A stretch of 44,189 nt of DNA from Roseiflexus sp. (GCA_017743475.1 JAGHYV010000037.1:1-44189), one strand, 5' to 3'. Shown: positions 1-8,727, counted from the stretch's first letter. Numbers and translations: made by a program. The notes: generated from the sequence alone by a model not told the origin.

Positions 1-606
1 ACGGTGGGCAGCGGTCGGTCGAGCGGGCAAACCCAGATATCGACGGCGGGCCAGCGTTCGGCGCGACTGAGGAAGACGAAGTAAGGCGCGGGAGGGAGCG
101 GGTCGGGGCGCGCCAGGCGCGGACGCCGACCGCCGCGCAGCAGGTCGATTTCGAGCAGATGGACGCCGCTGCGAAACAGGTCCTGCCGTTTCTGCTCGTA
201 AGCGTCGGCGCCGTCGGGAGTAGGGCGCTTGTTGGCGGGGGAGAGAAGTTCGATGGCGGTGACGAGGGTCTCATCGGCGACGGCGCGGAGTTCGACACGG
301 GCATAGCGAGTAGGAATGTCGAGGAGCGCCGCGCCGGTGAGCGACGGGGTGTCGACGGCGGCGGGCAGGACGGCGACGGCGGCAGGGTCGCGTTCATAGA
401 CGCCGACATCGGGGACGAGCGCACGGCGCGGGGCGGCGATCTCAATCTGCTCCAGCGCGACATAGGGGGCGATCTGCGCAATGTACCCCGGCGCGATCCG
501 CGCCTGAAGATAGTCACAGATGGCGCTGATGATCCGATGGTGAACATCGGGCCACAGGCTTGATCGTTCCAGATACGGATCCATCCCCGGAAACGGCGGT
601 TCCATA
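1..606 (-). CDS. DUF4058 family protein, cut by the window edge
   Basis: An open frame runs from an ATG at 604-606 (minus) to the window edge without a stop, about 202 codons. It opens MEPPFPGMDPYLE and continues with LWPDVHHRIISAI, the typical opening of DUF4058 proteins, which occur in multiple copies in Chloroflexi and cyanobacteria. Further on it has ALVPDVGVYER, ELLSPANKRP, YEQKRQDLF and LLEIDLLRGG, also characteristic of the family. DUF4058 resembles the PD-(D/E)XK/Uma2-like nuclease fold, but its function is unknown. The C-terminus lies outside the window. An extended -10 (TGCTATCAT, minus) lies 28 bases upstream. The family call is from recognition of the motifs. Confidence 0.85.
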
Positions 607-633
607 CGCGCCTCCTGCGTGGTGCTGTTTCCA

Positions 634-642
634 TGATAGCAT
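634..642 (-). promoter_or_regulatory. Extended -10 for the DUF4058 gene
   Basis: On the minus strand this reads TGCTATCAT, an extended -10 with five of six bases of TATAAT, 28 bases before the DUF4058 start. No convincing -35 was seen. The same TGC-TAT form recurs at several other genes of the window. Confidence 0.45.
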
Positions 643-721
643 AAGAGAGAGATGGAAAACGCTGCGCGCCCGGCGTCTCTGCGGTGCGTTTTTGCAGCGA
701 AGCGGCGATCACCGCGCATGT

Positions 722-750
722 TTGACGAAATCGCGTCGGGATGCTATACT
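722..750 (+). promoter_or_regulatory. Sigma70-type promoter of the infC-rpmI-rplT operon
   Basis: TTGACG (722-727) and TATACT (745-750) are separated by exactly 17 bases. Transcription should start near 757. The ATG at 741 lies inside this promoter, so it cannot be the infC start codon on this transcript. The predicted leader before the AUC start at 822 is about 65 nt. Confidence 0.75.
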
Positions 751-821
751 TAGCACTACATCGCGTCATTCTGGCGCGGTTTGTTTTCTGTTGCTGTTAT
801 GAATTTGAAAGGAGCGCTGCA

Positions 822-1457
822 ATCAGAGACAAGCTTCGTATCAACAATCGCATTCGCGCCCGCGAAGTGCGCTTGATTGATGAAAATGGCGTGCAGGTCG
901 GTATCGTGCCGATCCGCGACGCGCTATCCATGGCGGAAGAACGCGGGCTTGATCTGGTCGAAGTTGCGCCAAACGCTGTCCCACCCGTCTGTCGCATTCT
1001 GGATTACGGCAAGTTCTGCTACGAGCAATCGAAGAAAGAGCGCGAGGCGCGCAAGAACCAGAAGCAGGTGGAGGTCAAGCAGATCCGACTGGAACCGAAG
1101 ACCAATGAGCACGATCTTGAAGTCAAAGCCAAACAGGCGCGGCGATTTCTCCTGGAAGGCGATAAGGTTAAGTTCAATCTGCGGTTCCGCGGACGCGAGA
1201 TCTTTCATCAAGAGATTGGGCTAGAAATGCTGGAACGTATGGCGGAGGAATTGCGTGATATCTCGGTTGTCGAGCAGCGGCCAACAATGGAAGGGCGCGT
1301 ATTGACATTATTACTTGCGCCGAATCAGAAAGCCAGGGCGCAGGCGCAGCGTGAACGGCAGCAGCAGACATCTCGCAGTACAACGTCATCGGTAGCGAAG
1401 GTCAGCGCGCCCGCGTCTGATGCAGCGCCCGACAATCAGGCTGACGAAGAGGATTGA
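822..1457 (+). CDS. infC: Translation initiation factor IF-3
   Basis: IF-3 binds the 30S subunit, prevents premature 50S joining and proofreads start-codon choice. The protein (211 aa from the start chosen) has the N-terminal motif RINNRIRAREVRLID with GVQVGIV, a basic linker rich in K and R, and the C-terminal domain with LEPKTNEHDLEVKAKQ and RGREIFHQEIG. A short low-complexity tail (Q, S, A) extends beyond the core. I place the start at ATC 822-824: AAAGGAG (808-814) sits 7 bases upstream, no in-frame ATG, GTG or TTG has such a ribosome site, and the ATG at 741 lies in the promoter. Rare start codons (AUU, AUC) are known for infC in other bacteria and make IF-3 limit its own synthesis. First gene of the infC-rpmI-rplT operon. 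Confidence 0.93.
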   Translation: MRDKLRINNRIRAREVRLIDENGVQVGIVPIRDALSMAEERGLDLVEVAPNAVPPVCRILDYGKFCYEQSKKEREARKNQKQVEVKQIRLEPKTNEHDLEVKAKQARRFLLEGDKVKFNLRFRGREIFHQEIGLEMLERMAEELRDISVVEQRPTMEGRVLTLLLAPNQKARAQAQRERQQQTSRSTTSSVAKVSAPASDAAPDNQADEED

Positions 1458-1461
1458 ACGC

Positions 1462-1674
1462 ATGCCCAAAATGAAAACCCATAAAGGCGCGGCGAAGCGG
1501 TTCCGGTTGACCGGCTCAGGCAAGATGGTTCGCGCTGCTGGTCGTCGTGGTCACTTCCGTCGCCGTATGTCGTTACGCATTTTGCAACACCTTGATCGAA
1601 CGTTCGAAGTGCATAAGAGTATTCAGCGCCGCCTGCGCCGTGCGTTGCCGTACATTGCAAAGCATAGCCGGTAA
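1462..1674 (+). CDS. rpmI: 50S ribosomal protein L35
   Basis: A 70-residue basic protein starting MPKMKTHKGAAKRFRLTGSG, the standard L35 opening. It contains GRRGHFRRR and ends with ALPYIAKHSR. L35 is a small protein of the large ribosomal subunit. The start at 1462 lies 4 bases after the infC stop. A purine-rich stretch at 1446-1453 (GAAGAGGA) at the end of infC can serve as ribosome site, so translation is probably coupled. The order infC-rpmI-rplT is the classical bacterial one. Confidence 0.96.
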   Translation: MPKMKTHKGAAKRFRLTGSGKMVRAAGRRGHFRRRMSLRILQHLDRTFEVHKSIQRRLRRALPYIAKHSR

Positions 1675-1708
1675 AGGGAGCGCCTGTTTAGTATGAGGAT
1701 CAGGTTGT

Positions 1709-2062
1709 ATGGCTCGCGTTAAGCGTGGCGTCATGGTGCGTAAGCGCCACAAAAAGCTGCTTGAACAGGCAAAAGGGTATCGTGGCAGTCGTAGTCGCCG
1801 TGTCAAGGTGGCGCGAGAAACGGTGATGAAGGCGCTCTGGTATGCCTATCGCGACCGGCGTAACCGCAAGCGTGACTTTCGCCGCCTATGGATTGTGCGT
1901 ATCAATGCCGCCGCCCGGATGCATGGTATGTCGTATAGCCGCTTTATGAACGGTCTCAAGCGCGCCGGTATTGATCTTGATCGTAAAATTCTTGCCGATA
2001 TGGCAGTGCGTGATCCGGCAGCGTTTAGCCGCGTTGTCGAACAGGTGCGACAGGCGGTGTGA
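1709..2062 (+). CDS. rplT: 50S ribosomal protein L20
   Basis: A 117-residue L20: MARVKRGV at the N-terminus, then [36 protein letters not shown] and [14 protein letters not shown], all hallmark L20 stretches. L20 binds 23S rRNA early in large-subunit assembly and in several bacteria represses its own operon. No separate L20-binding leader could be identified in the short 5' region here. Its stop overlaps the start of the following methyltransferase gene by 4 bases (GTGA), which suggests coupled translation. Confidence 0.97.
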   Translation: MARVKRGVMVRKRHKKLLEQAKGYRGSRSRRVKVARETVMKALWYAYRDRRNRKRDFRRLWIVRINAAARMHGMSYSRFMNGLKRAGIDLDRKILADMAVRDPAAFSRVVEQVRQAV

Positions 2063-2847
2063 TTACCAGTCCGGCGAATCAGCATGTCAAACGGATCCGC
2101 TCGCTGGCTTCTGATCGTCACGAACGCCGCCGCGAGCGGATGCTTGTGCTTGAGGGGGTGCGCCTGGTCGCTGATGCGCTCGAGAGCGGCGCCACGCTGA
2201 TCCTGACGCTCTATGCTCCGGATCAGTTGCAACTCACGCCAGCAGGCGCAGCACTACTGCAACAGTTGCGCCGCCTGCCCGCCAGCTATGAGGCGACGCC
2301 GCAGGTGGTCGCTGCTGCGTCGGATACTGTTCATCCGCAGGGTGTTGTGGCGCTGGCCTCGTGGCCCCATGTTACGCCTGGTAAACCCGGATTACTGTTG
2401 GTGATCGATGCCGTTCAGGACCCTGGCAATCTGGGAACGTTGCTGCGCAGCGCCGAAGCGGTTGGCGTAGCGCAGGTACTGTGCAGTGTCGGGACAGTCG
2501 ATCTCTATGCGCCGAAGGTGGTGCGCAGCGCGATGGGGGCGCACTTCCGCCTGGCGATGGAGCAGGATTTGTCGTGGGACGCGATTGGTGAGCGCCTGGC
2601 TTTGGTCGATCATGTGTATGCCGCCGATCCGGAAGCGCGCATGCCGTACTACGCCGCTGACTGGCGTCAACCGTCGGCGTTGCTGGTCGGTAATGAAGCG
2701 CACGGTTTGAGCCAGGCGGCGCGTCGCCTGGCAACGAAGCAGATCACGATCCCGATGCGCGGCAGGACCGAATCGCTCAATGTTGCGGTCGCGGCGAGTG
2801 TAATACTCTTTGAGGCGCTGCGGCAGCGTACATTAGGACGCAGTTAG
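2059..2847 (+). CDS. TrmH/SpoU-family RNA 2'-O-methyltransferase
   Basis: A 262-residue protein starting at GTG 2059 and overlapping the L20 stop. The N-terminus ([25 protein letters not shown]) is the substrate-binding domain of rRNA 2'-O-methyltransferases. The C-terminal SPOUT domain carries the knot motifs: [18 protein letters not shown] (motif 1), [11 protein letters not shown] (motif 2) and [25 protein letters not shown] (motif 3, given here in parts as [14 protein letters not shown] and ASVILFEAL). It should transfer a methyl group from S-adenosylmethionine to a ribose in rRNA. A gene of this family next to rplT and pheS is common in Gram-positive bacteria and Chloroflexi. The exact target nucleotide is not predictable. 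Confidence 0.92.
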   Translation: MITSPANQHVKRIRSLASDRHERRRERMLVLEGVRLVADALESGATLILTLYAPDQLQLTPAGAALLQQLRRLPASYEATPQVVAAASDTVHPQGVVALASWPHVTPGKPGLLLVIDAVQDPGNLGTLLRSAEAVGVAQVLCSVGTVDLYAPKVVRSAMGAHFRLAMEQDLSWDAIGERLALVDHVYAADPEARMPYYAADWRQPSALLVGNEAHGLSQAARRLATKQITIPMRGRTESLNVAVAASVILFEALRQRTLGRS

Positions 2848-3126
2848 TATTGACAGGGCTGTGACGAAGCGAGTAGGCGGGCGATAGCGGACAGAGAGCG
2901 AGGGCCGGAGGGTGTGAGCCGTCGCCGTGACTCCCCGCTGAAGTTCCCTTCTGAGCCGCGATGGTGAAAGGAAGTGTAGACTGCACCGTCTCCACAGGCG
3001 CCGAGTAGTCATCGCCGGTCGCCCGCCGTTAGCAGGGCTATGAGGGTAGGGTCGAGCCATGCGACCCTGCCGAAGCAGGGTGGTACCACGGGCCACGCCT
3101 CGTCCCTGGCGAGTGCGTGGCTTTTT
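2848..3126 (+). promoter_or_regulatory. T-box leader of the pheS-pheT operon
   Basis: This gap holds a T-box riboswitch, which reads uncharged tRNA and controls transcription termination. The T-box itself is at 3077-3091 (AGGGTGGTACCACGG, consensus AGGGUGGNACCGCG), followed directly by the terminator at 3092-3126. Upstream, GCGAG plus AGTA, AGAGAG, GGTGTGAGCC and GAAG-TTC-CCTTCTGAGCC match the pattern of Stem I. The TTC triplet at 2944-2946 is in the specifier region, fitting tRNA-Phe and the downstream genes. The exact 5' end and promoter are unclear (a TTGACA at 2850-2855 lacks a good -10). Confidence 0.9.
3092..3126 (+). terminator. T-box-regulated intrinsic terminator before pheS
   Basis: GCCACGC-CTCG (3092-3102) pairs with CGAG-T-GCGTGGC (3110-3121) around the loop TCCCTGG, with one bulged T, and TTTTT follows. 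It abuts the T-box sequence, so the antiterminator and terminator are mutually exclusive as in known T-box leaders. Confidence 0.9.
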
Positions 3127-3149
3127 GTTGAACGCGGAGGAATACGAGG

Positions 3150-4193
3150 ATGTCACTGATCGATCAGTTGAACCAACTCGAACAGGAAGCCCTCGCAGCG
3201 CTGGAACAGATTGCCGATCTGACGGCGCTTGCGGAGTGGAAAAGTGCGTACCTCGGCAAGCAGGGCGCGCTTTCCCGCCTAAGCCGCGGACTTGGTGCGC
3301 TTCCGGCGGAAGAACGTCCAGTTGCTGGTGCACGCTTCAATGCGGCGCGCGCGACGCTCGAACAGGCACTCGAACGCACCGAAGCGCAGTTGAAGCGCAG
3401 CGCCCGTCAGAGTGCCTTCGAAGCCGACCGGGTCGATGTCACGCTCCCTGGTCGTGCGCCTGCCGTCGGTCGATTGCATCCCACCACCCAAATGCTCCGC
3501 ACGATTTACAGCGTATTGGGTGAGATGGGATTTCAGATCTGGGAAAGCCCGGAAGTCGAAACTGATGAGTTCAACTTTCAGTTGCTCAATATGCCGCCCG
3601 ATCATCCCGCGCGCGATATGTGGGATACGTTCTATGTCGAAACGGCACCCGGCGAGCCGACGCTGCTGCTGCGCACTCATACATCGCCGGGACAGATCTA
3701 TGCGATGCGCGCCAATGCGCCCAATCCGGTGCGCGCCATTCTGCCTGGCAAGTGTTACCGCTACGAACAGGTGACTGCACGTCACGAGATGCAATTTTAT
3801 CAGGTTGAAGGGATTGCAATCGGGGAGCAGATTTCCTTCTCGGACTTGAAAGGCACGCTGGTAGCGTTCGCTGAACGGTTGTATGGCAAGGGGGTGAAAA
3901 CGCGCTTCCGTCCCAGTTACTTCCCGTTCACCGAGCCGAGTGTCGAGTTCGATATCGAATGTTTTCTCTGCGGCGGTGCAGGATGTCGTGTATGCAAGCA
4001 TTCGGGCTGGCTCGAAATCCTCGGTGCGGGGATGATCCATCCAACTGTGCTGCGCAACGGCGGGTATGATCCCGATACGGTCAGCGGCTTTGCGTTTGGC
4101 ATGGGACCAGAGCGGATGGCAATGCTGCGCTATGGCATCGATGATATTCGCTGGTTCTTCAGCGGTGATGAACGGTTCTTGCAGCAATTCTGA
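3150..4193 (+). CDS. pheS: Phenylalanyl-tRNA synthetase alpha subunit
   Basis: The catalytic subunit of the (alpha-beta)2 enzyme that charges tRNA-Phe; 347 aa, normal length. Residues 1-90 form the N-terminal coiled coil with WKSAYLGKQGALSRL. The class II core follows: PLLRTHTSPGQIYAMR-like motif 2 (LLLRTHTSPGQIYAM), the GEQISFSDLKGTL region, and motif 3 GFAFGMGPERMAMLRYGI near the end. A four-Cys stretch (C-F-L-C then C-R-V-C) precedes HSGWLEILGAGM, as in many bacterial PheS. GGAGG at 3136-3140 lies 9 bases before the ATG at 3150. Expression is under the T-box. The stop shares one base with the start of the next gene. Confidence 0.97.
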   Translation: MSLIDQLNQLEQEALAALEQIADLTALAEWKSAYLGKQGALSRLSRGLGALPAEERPVAGARFNAARATLEQALERTEAQLKRSARQSAFEADRVDVTLPGRAPAVGRLHPTTQMLRTIYSVLGEMGFQIWESPEVETDEFNFQLLNMPPDHPARDMWDTFYVETAPGEPTLLLRTHTSPGQIYAMRANAPNPVRAILPGKCYRYEQVTARHEMQFYQVEGIAIGEQISFSDLKGTLVAFAERLYGKGVKTRFRPSYFPFTEPSVEFDIECFLCGGAGCRVCKHSGWLEILGAGMIHPTVLRNGGYDPDTVSGFAFGMGPERMAMLRYGIDDIRWFFSGDERFLQQF

Positions 4194-6001
4194 TGAATGT
4201 CTTGTCGCCGCTTGCTGCGCTGGTTGGGTTGTTTCTGGCGCTGTGTATGCTGTACAACGCCGTGACGCCGCTCGGTGAGGGACCGGACGAGCCGGGGCAT
4301 GCGGCGTATGTGTTCTTTCTGGCGCGTGAGGGGCGCCTGCCGGTGCAATGCTTGCCGCCATGCGTCAGTGATGTACCGGGCTCGGGGCATCATCCGCCGC
4401 TTGCGTATCTGCTGGCGACGCCCGCGGCGCTCTGGTTGCCGCCAACGCTGCGCTCCTTCGATCTGCCCGGTAATCCACGCTTTACCTGGGCAGGCGGCGA
4501 TCAGGTGAACGTAGTGGCGCACGGGAGCCGTGAACAGTGGCCCTGGGACGCGCAGGTGTGGTCTTGGCGATTGGCACGCCTGGCGTCGAGTCTGGCTGGC
4601 GCGGCAACGATCATCTTTACCTGTCTGGCGGCGGATGCGCTGCATCGTCGCCTGAACATCGATCCGGTGCGTGTGAACAGCAACCAGATGCCGCTGCTGG
4701 CAGCCGCATTGGTAGCGTTCAACCCGCAGTTCATCTTTACATCGTCGCTGGTGACGAATGATGCGCTGCTGGCAGCGCTCGGCGCGGCGCTTCTCTGGCT
4801 GTTCGTCAGTAGCCCGCGATCGCTGCCGCATGCAGCGCTGATCGGAGCGATCCTGGGAATGGCGCTGATCACCAAACAGAGTGCGCTGCTCTTTCTACCG
4901 ATTGCACTTGCCTGGTGCGCAACCGGTGGCGTCCGGCAACGATGTGCAGCCGTGATCCCAGTTCCCGCTGCGCTGCTGGTAGTTATTGGCGTCGCTGGAC
5001 TGGTTGGCGGTTGGTGGTATGTGCGCAACTGGATTCTGTACGGTGATCCGCTCGGTTTGCAGGCGTTTCGGGCGGAGTTCACAACGCAGGCATTCGAAGT
5101 CACTAATCCGGCAGCCTGGATGGGAGCGCTAACGACCCTGTACATATCATTCTGGGCGCACTTTGGGTGGATGAACCTGCCAGCGCCAGCGTGGACGATG
5201 CTGGTCTATACGCTAATGATTGCAACAGCGGTTGCTGGATGGATACGACGTTTGATCTGCCCGCATCAGATAACGTGCGCCTGGAACTGGCAGCTTGCGG
5301 CGTTGCCGCTGCTAGCATTCATGTGGGTGGTGAGTTTCGCTCTGACCGCCGGGCTGGTTGCCTGGCAGGGACGGATGCTCTTTCCTGCGCTGGCGGCAAT
5401 TGCTATCCTGATTGCGTGTGGTCTGGGTGTGTGGATCCGCAACCGCATGCTGACGTTCACGATTATCATCGGAATGGCGGGACTGGCCGCCTGGCTGCCG
5501 TTGGGCGTCATTCAACCGGCGTATCCATGGCAGACTCTTGCGGCGGAAGCGGCGCGCAACTGGGAAGGCGCCGACACCTATGCGCGGTTTGCCCGTTCGA
5601 CCGAACCCGGCGCTGTCATTCGCCGCTGGCGGATCGACGGAACGCCGCGTCCTGGCGCAACCATTGAGGTGGTGCTGCTGTGGCATGCACGCTCGCGCCA
5701 GGATCGCGACTGGTGGACATTCGTTCACCTGGTCGATGACAACCGACGGATTGTAGCCGAGGATAACCGCGAACCACGCGACGGTGCATACCCGATGTCG
5801 CAATGGGTGGCTGGCGATTGGGTGGAGGCGCGCTACACGCTTGCCATTCCTGCCAATCTGCCGCCTGGATCATATGCGATCCGAGTTGGGTTGTGGGACC
5901 CGGCGACTGGACGGCGCGCCGCGTTCTTCGATGATGATAATGTCTACGACCCTGATAGTGATCATGTTGTGCTTACCACGCTGGTTATCACCGGACAATA
6001 A
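4193..6001 (+). CDS. GT-C-type membrane glycosyltransferase-like protein
   Basis: A 602-residue polytopic membrane protein with about ten hydrophobic segments between residues 1 and 445. The first loop has GEGPDEPGHAAYVFFLAR and then HHPPLAYLLATP. An acidic pair in this loop plus a downstream HPPL motif is typical of GT-C enzymes (PMT/ArnT-like), which use lipid-linked sugar donors. The last 150 residues form a soluble beta-rich domain (VLLWHARSRQDRDW, TFVHLVDDN, VGLWDPATGRR) seen as a tail on other Chloroflexi membrane proteins. The substrate is unknown. The ATG overlaps the pheS stop by one base and pheT starts 9 bases after its stop, so it lies inside the pheST operon. That position is unusual and does not suggest a role in aminoacylation. 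Confidence 0.7.
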   Translation: MNVLSPLAALVGLFLALCMLYNAVTPLGEGPDEPGHAAYVFFLAREGRLPVQCLPPCVSDVPGSGHHPPLAYLLATPAALWLPPTLRSFDLPGNPRFTWAGGDQVNVVAHGSREQWPWDAQVWSWRLARLASSLAGAATIIFTCLAADALHRRLNIDPVRVNSNQMPLLAAALVAFNPQFIFTSSLVTNDALLAALGAALLWLFVSSPRSLPHAALIGAILGMALITKQSALLFLPIALAWCATGGVRQRCAAVIPVPAALLVVIGVAGLVGGWWYVRNWILYGDPLGLQAFRAEFTTQAFEVTNPAAWMGALTTLYISFWAHFGWMNLPAPAWTMLVYTLMIATAVAGWIRRLICPHQITCAWNWQLAALPLLAFMWVVSFALTAGLVAWQGRMLFPALAAIAILIACGLGVWIRNRMLTFTIIIGMAGLAAWLPLGVIQPAYPWQTLAAEAARNWEGADTYARFARSTEPGAVIRRWRIDGTPRPGATIEVVLLWHARSRQDRDWWTFVHLVDDNRRIVAEDNREPRDGAYPMSQWVAGDWVEARYTLAIPANLPPGSYAIRVGLWDPATGRRAAFFDDDNVYDPDSDHVVLTTLVITGQ

Positions 6002-6010
6002 GGAGTTCAT

Positions 6011-8518
6011 ATGCGCGTTCCATTGTCGTGGCTGAAAGAGTTCGTCGATATTACCCTGCCGATAGAAGAACTCGCTGAGCGCCTGACCCGCGCAGGGTTG
6101 GAGTGTGAGGGGATTGAACGGATCGGCGTCGAGGGCGCCGATCTGCCATGGGACCCGGAGAGAATCGTCATCGGCAGAATTCTCGAAGTCCGGCAGCATC
6201 CGAATGCGGATCGGCTTGTGCTGGCTGATGTCGATTATGGCGCCGATGCCCCGCATACGGTTGTCACCGGAGCGCCCAATCTGTTCCCTTACAAAGACAG
6301 GGGGCGATTGTCGCAACCGCTGAAGGGGGTATTCGCGCGCGAAGGCGCCGAACTGTACGACGGTCACGCCGAAGGGTGGGTGAAAACGCGACTGAAAGGT
6401 CGCCTGGTGCGTGGCATTATGTCCAACGCCATGCTCTGTTCAGAGAAAGAGTTAGGGCTTTCCGAAGATCACGAAGGTATTCTGATCCTGCCGGACGATG
6501 CGCCGGTCGGTATGCCGTTGCGCGATTATCTCGGCGATGTGGTGTTGAAGTTCGATGTCCTGCCGAACATGGCGCGCTGTCTGTCGATTGTCGGCGTGGC
6601 GCGCGAGGTGGCTGCGCTGACCGGTGTGCCCTTACGGATGCCGGAGATACACGTCGTCGAGGATGGTCCTCCAATCGAGGGGCGTGTCCGGGTGACGATC
6701 GAAGAACCTGATCTCTGCCCGCGTTTTACAGCGACCCTGATCGAGGGAGTCACTGTTGGACCATCGCCGCTCTGGATGCGGCGTCGTCTGACGATGGCTG
6801 GCATGCGCCCGATCAACAACATTGTGGACATCAGCAACTATGTGATGCTCGAACTCGGCGGCCCGAACCATATGTTCGATGCGGATCGCGTGGCGGAACA
6901 GCACCTGATCATTCGCCTGGCGCGTCCCGGCGAACGTCTGGTCACGCTCGATGGCAAGGAGCATAACCTGGATGCTTCAGTTGGCGGCGGAATGCTGCCG
7001 TTGCTGGTGTGTGACCCGCAGGGACCCCTGAGTCTGGCTGGTGTGATGGGCGGCGCATCGAGCGAAGTCAGTTCAACAACGACCAGTGTATTGCTGGAAG
7101 TCGCAGTGTGGGATCCAACAATCATCCGGCGAATGGGGACCGCATTGCGGGTACGTTCGGAGGCGTCGAAACGATTTGAGCGCGGTGTGGATTACGAATT
7201 GCCACCGCTGGTGCAGCGTCGTGCGCTTTCGTTGCTGCAACAAATTGCTGGCGGCAGAGTGGCGCAAGGCATGGTGGACAATTACCCGCGTCCGTGGAAA
7301 CCGGTGGTTCTCGACCTGACGCCGCGTGAGGTGCGCCGCATCGTTGGCATTTCGCTCAGCGCTGCCGAAATCGCCGACCTGTTGCGACCGCTGGGGTTCG
7401 CCTGCGATCTGATCAATGATGGCGCAGCAGTGCGGGTGACCGTGCCGAGTTTCCGGCGCGATGTCACGATGCTCGCCGACCTCTGCGAAGAGGTGGCGCG
7501 CATGTACGGGTATGACCGTATTCCACTCACGCTGATGGCGGATGTGCTCCCTGAGCAGCGCAACAACCCATCGCTCGAACTGGAACTGCGTGTGCGTGAT
7601 CTGCTGGCCGGGGCGGGGCTGGATGAAGCGATGACCTATTCACTGACCAGTATGGCGGCAGTCGCAAAGATCAATCCAGCTGATGCCGATGCGTCGCTCT
7701 ATCTGCGCCTGGCGAACCCGTTGACGCCGGAGCGCGAATATCTGCGCCGGTCGCTGCTGCCGACTCTCCTGGAAGCACTGGCGCAGAATCTGCGGGAACG
7801 CGAACGGACGTTGCTGTTTGAAATCGGGCGCGTGTACCTGAAGCGCGCGCCCGGAAGTGGCGAAGTGCGCCCGGAAGAACCGCGTCGTCTGGCGCTGGCG
7901 CTGGCGGGGAGGCGGTACGAACGTTCGTGGCATACGCCTGATGAGACGGTAATGGATTTTTTTGATCTGAAGGGGATTGTTGAAATGCTCCTGGCGCGCC
8001 TGAACATTGTCGATGTCCGCTTCGTGGCGCTGACCGACGATCCACGGTTTCATCCGGGGCGTGCGGCGCGGCTTGAACGCGATGGGCGTGTGATCGGCGT
8101 CATCGGCGAAGTGCACCCCGATGTTTGTGAGCGTCTGGAGATTGCTGCGCCGCGCGCGATGGCTGCTGAACTCGATCTGGAACTGCTCGGCGAACTGGTC
8201 GAACCGGTGCGCTACCGCGCGATCTCACGCTATCCCGCAACAACGAATGATCTTGCGCTAGTGATACCGGTCGATGTGCCAGCGGAACAGGTCACCCGCG
8301 CCATCCGCAAATATGCTGGCGCGCTGCTCGAGTCGCTCACGCTCTTCGATGTGTATACTGGCGAGCAGGTAGGGGCAGGCAAACGCAGTCTCGCCTATCG
8401 CCTGGTATTCCGCGCTCCCGACCGTACCCTAAATGATGCTGAGGTTGCCCGGATCCGGCAGAAAATCGTACGTGGTCTGGAACACGACCTTGGCGCCACG
8501 ATTCGGGGGGAGGGTTGA
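6011..8518 (+). CDS. pheT: Phenylalanyl-tRNA synthetase beta subunit
   Basis: 835 residues, normal for bacterial PheT. It opens MRVPLSWLKEFVDI, followed by the EMAP-like tRNA-binding domain (RQHPNADRLVLADVDYG, VVTGAPNL). The B3/B4 editing region (NNIVDISNYVMLELGGPNHMFDAD in parts: NIVDISNYVMLELG), B5 and the catalytic-like core follow. The C-terminal FDX-ACB domain, which binds the tRNA anticodon, contains ISRYPATTNDLALV and SLAYRLVFRAPDRTL. AGGAG at 6001-6005 precedes the ATG. It forms the heterotetramer with PheS, although a membrane protein gene separates the two cistrons. Confidence 0.97.
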   Translation: MRVPLSWLKEFVDITLPIEELAERLTRAGLECEGIERIGVEGADLPWDPERIVIGRILEVRQHPNADRLVLADVDYGADAPHTVVTGAPNLFPYKDRGRLSQPLKGVFAREGAELYDGHAEGWVKTRLKGRLVRGIMSNAMLCSEKELGLSEDHEGILILPDDAPVGMPLRDYLGDVVLKFDVLPNMARCLSIVGVAREVAALTGVPLRMPEIHVVEDGPPIEGRVRVTIEEPDLCPRFTATLIEGVTVGPSPLWMRRRLTMAGMRPINNIVDISNYVMLELGGPNHMFDADRVAEQHLIIRLARPGERLVTLDGKEHNLDASVGGGMLPLLVCDPQGPLSLAGVMGGASSEVSSTTTSVLLEVAVWDPTIIRRMGTALRVRSEASKRFERGVDYELPPLVQRRALSLLQQIAGGRVAQGMVDNYPRPWKPVVLDLTPREVRRIVGISLSAAEIADLLRPLGFACDLINDGAAVRVTVPSFRRDVTMLADLCEEVARMYGYDRIPLTLMADVLPEQRNNPSLELELRVRDLLAGAGLDEAMTYSLTSMAAVAKINPADADASLYLRLANPLTPEREYLRRSLLPTLLEALAQNLRERERTLLFEIGRVYLKRAPGSGEVRPEEPRRLALALAGRRYERSWHTPDETVMDFFDLKGIVEMLLARLNIVDVRFVALTDDPRFHPGRAARLERDGRVIGVIGEVHPDVCERLEIAAPRAMAAELDLELLGELVEPVRYRAISRYPATTNDLALVIPVDVPAEQVTRAIRKYAGALLESLTLFDVYTGEQVGAGKRSLAYRLVFRAPDRTLNDAEVARIRQKIVRGLEHDLGATIRGEG

Positions 8519-8546
8519 GCATTTTCTGCATTCCCGTGCGCTTGTG

Positions 8547-8620
8547 CCCCTCATTCCCCCAACCCCCTTCTCCCACAATGGGAGAAGGGGGAGTTTGGGC
8601 GTCCTGACGCCTGAAACGAG
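8547..8620. repeat. Dispersed hairpin repeat A, copy 1
   Basis: CCCCCTTCTCCCA (8563-8575) and TGGGAGAAGGGGG (8579-8591) form a perfect 13-bp stem around CAA. A second small hairpin, GGCGTC-CT-GACGCC, follows with a conserved GAAACG end. Copies with the same two-hairpin order occur at 8680-8727 and 37805-37878. The copy lies 28 bases after the pheT stop and could also act as a transcript end, although no T-run follows. Confidence 0.85.
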
Positions 8621-8679
8621 AGAAGGAACGCCGGGGCTTCGCAAAAACCTACCCCTGGAAGCGTCTCCCTGCTTTCTTC

Positions 8680-8727
8680 TCCCACAAGGGGAGAAGGGGG
8701 AATTTGGGCGTCCTGACGCCTGAAACG
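8680..8727. repeat. Dispersed hairpin repeat A, copy 2
   Basis: CTTCTCCC-ACAA-GGGGAGAAG hairpin followed by the same TTGGGCGTCCTGACGCCTG tail as copy 1. Its 5' half is shorter, so the left arm of the long stem is lost. Confidence 0.8.

Noticed and set aside
741-821. Upstream extension of infC to the ATG at 741
   Set aside because: The codons cross a well-spaced promoter (722-750) and read as a Cys- and Phe-rich string without similarity to IF-3; the ribosome site at 808-814 serves ATC 822.
799-876. Short ORF (25 codons) overlapping the infC start out of frame
   Set aside because: It has no ribosome site at a proper distance and ends inside infC; it could be a chance frame.
3279-4361. Long minus-strand frame opposite pheS
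   Set aside because: It is a shadow of pheS in a G+C-rich gene, with Arg/His/Pro-rich content and no domain.
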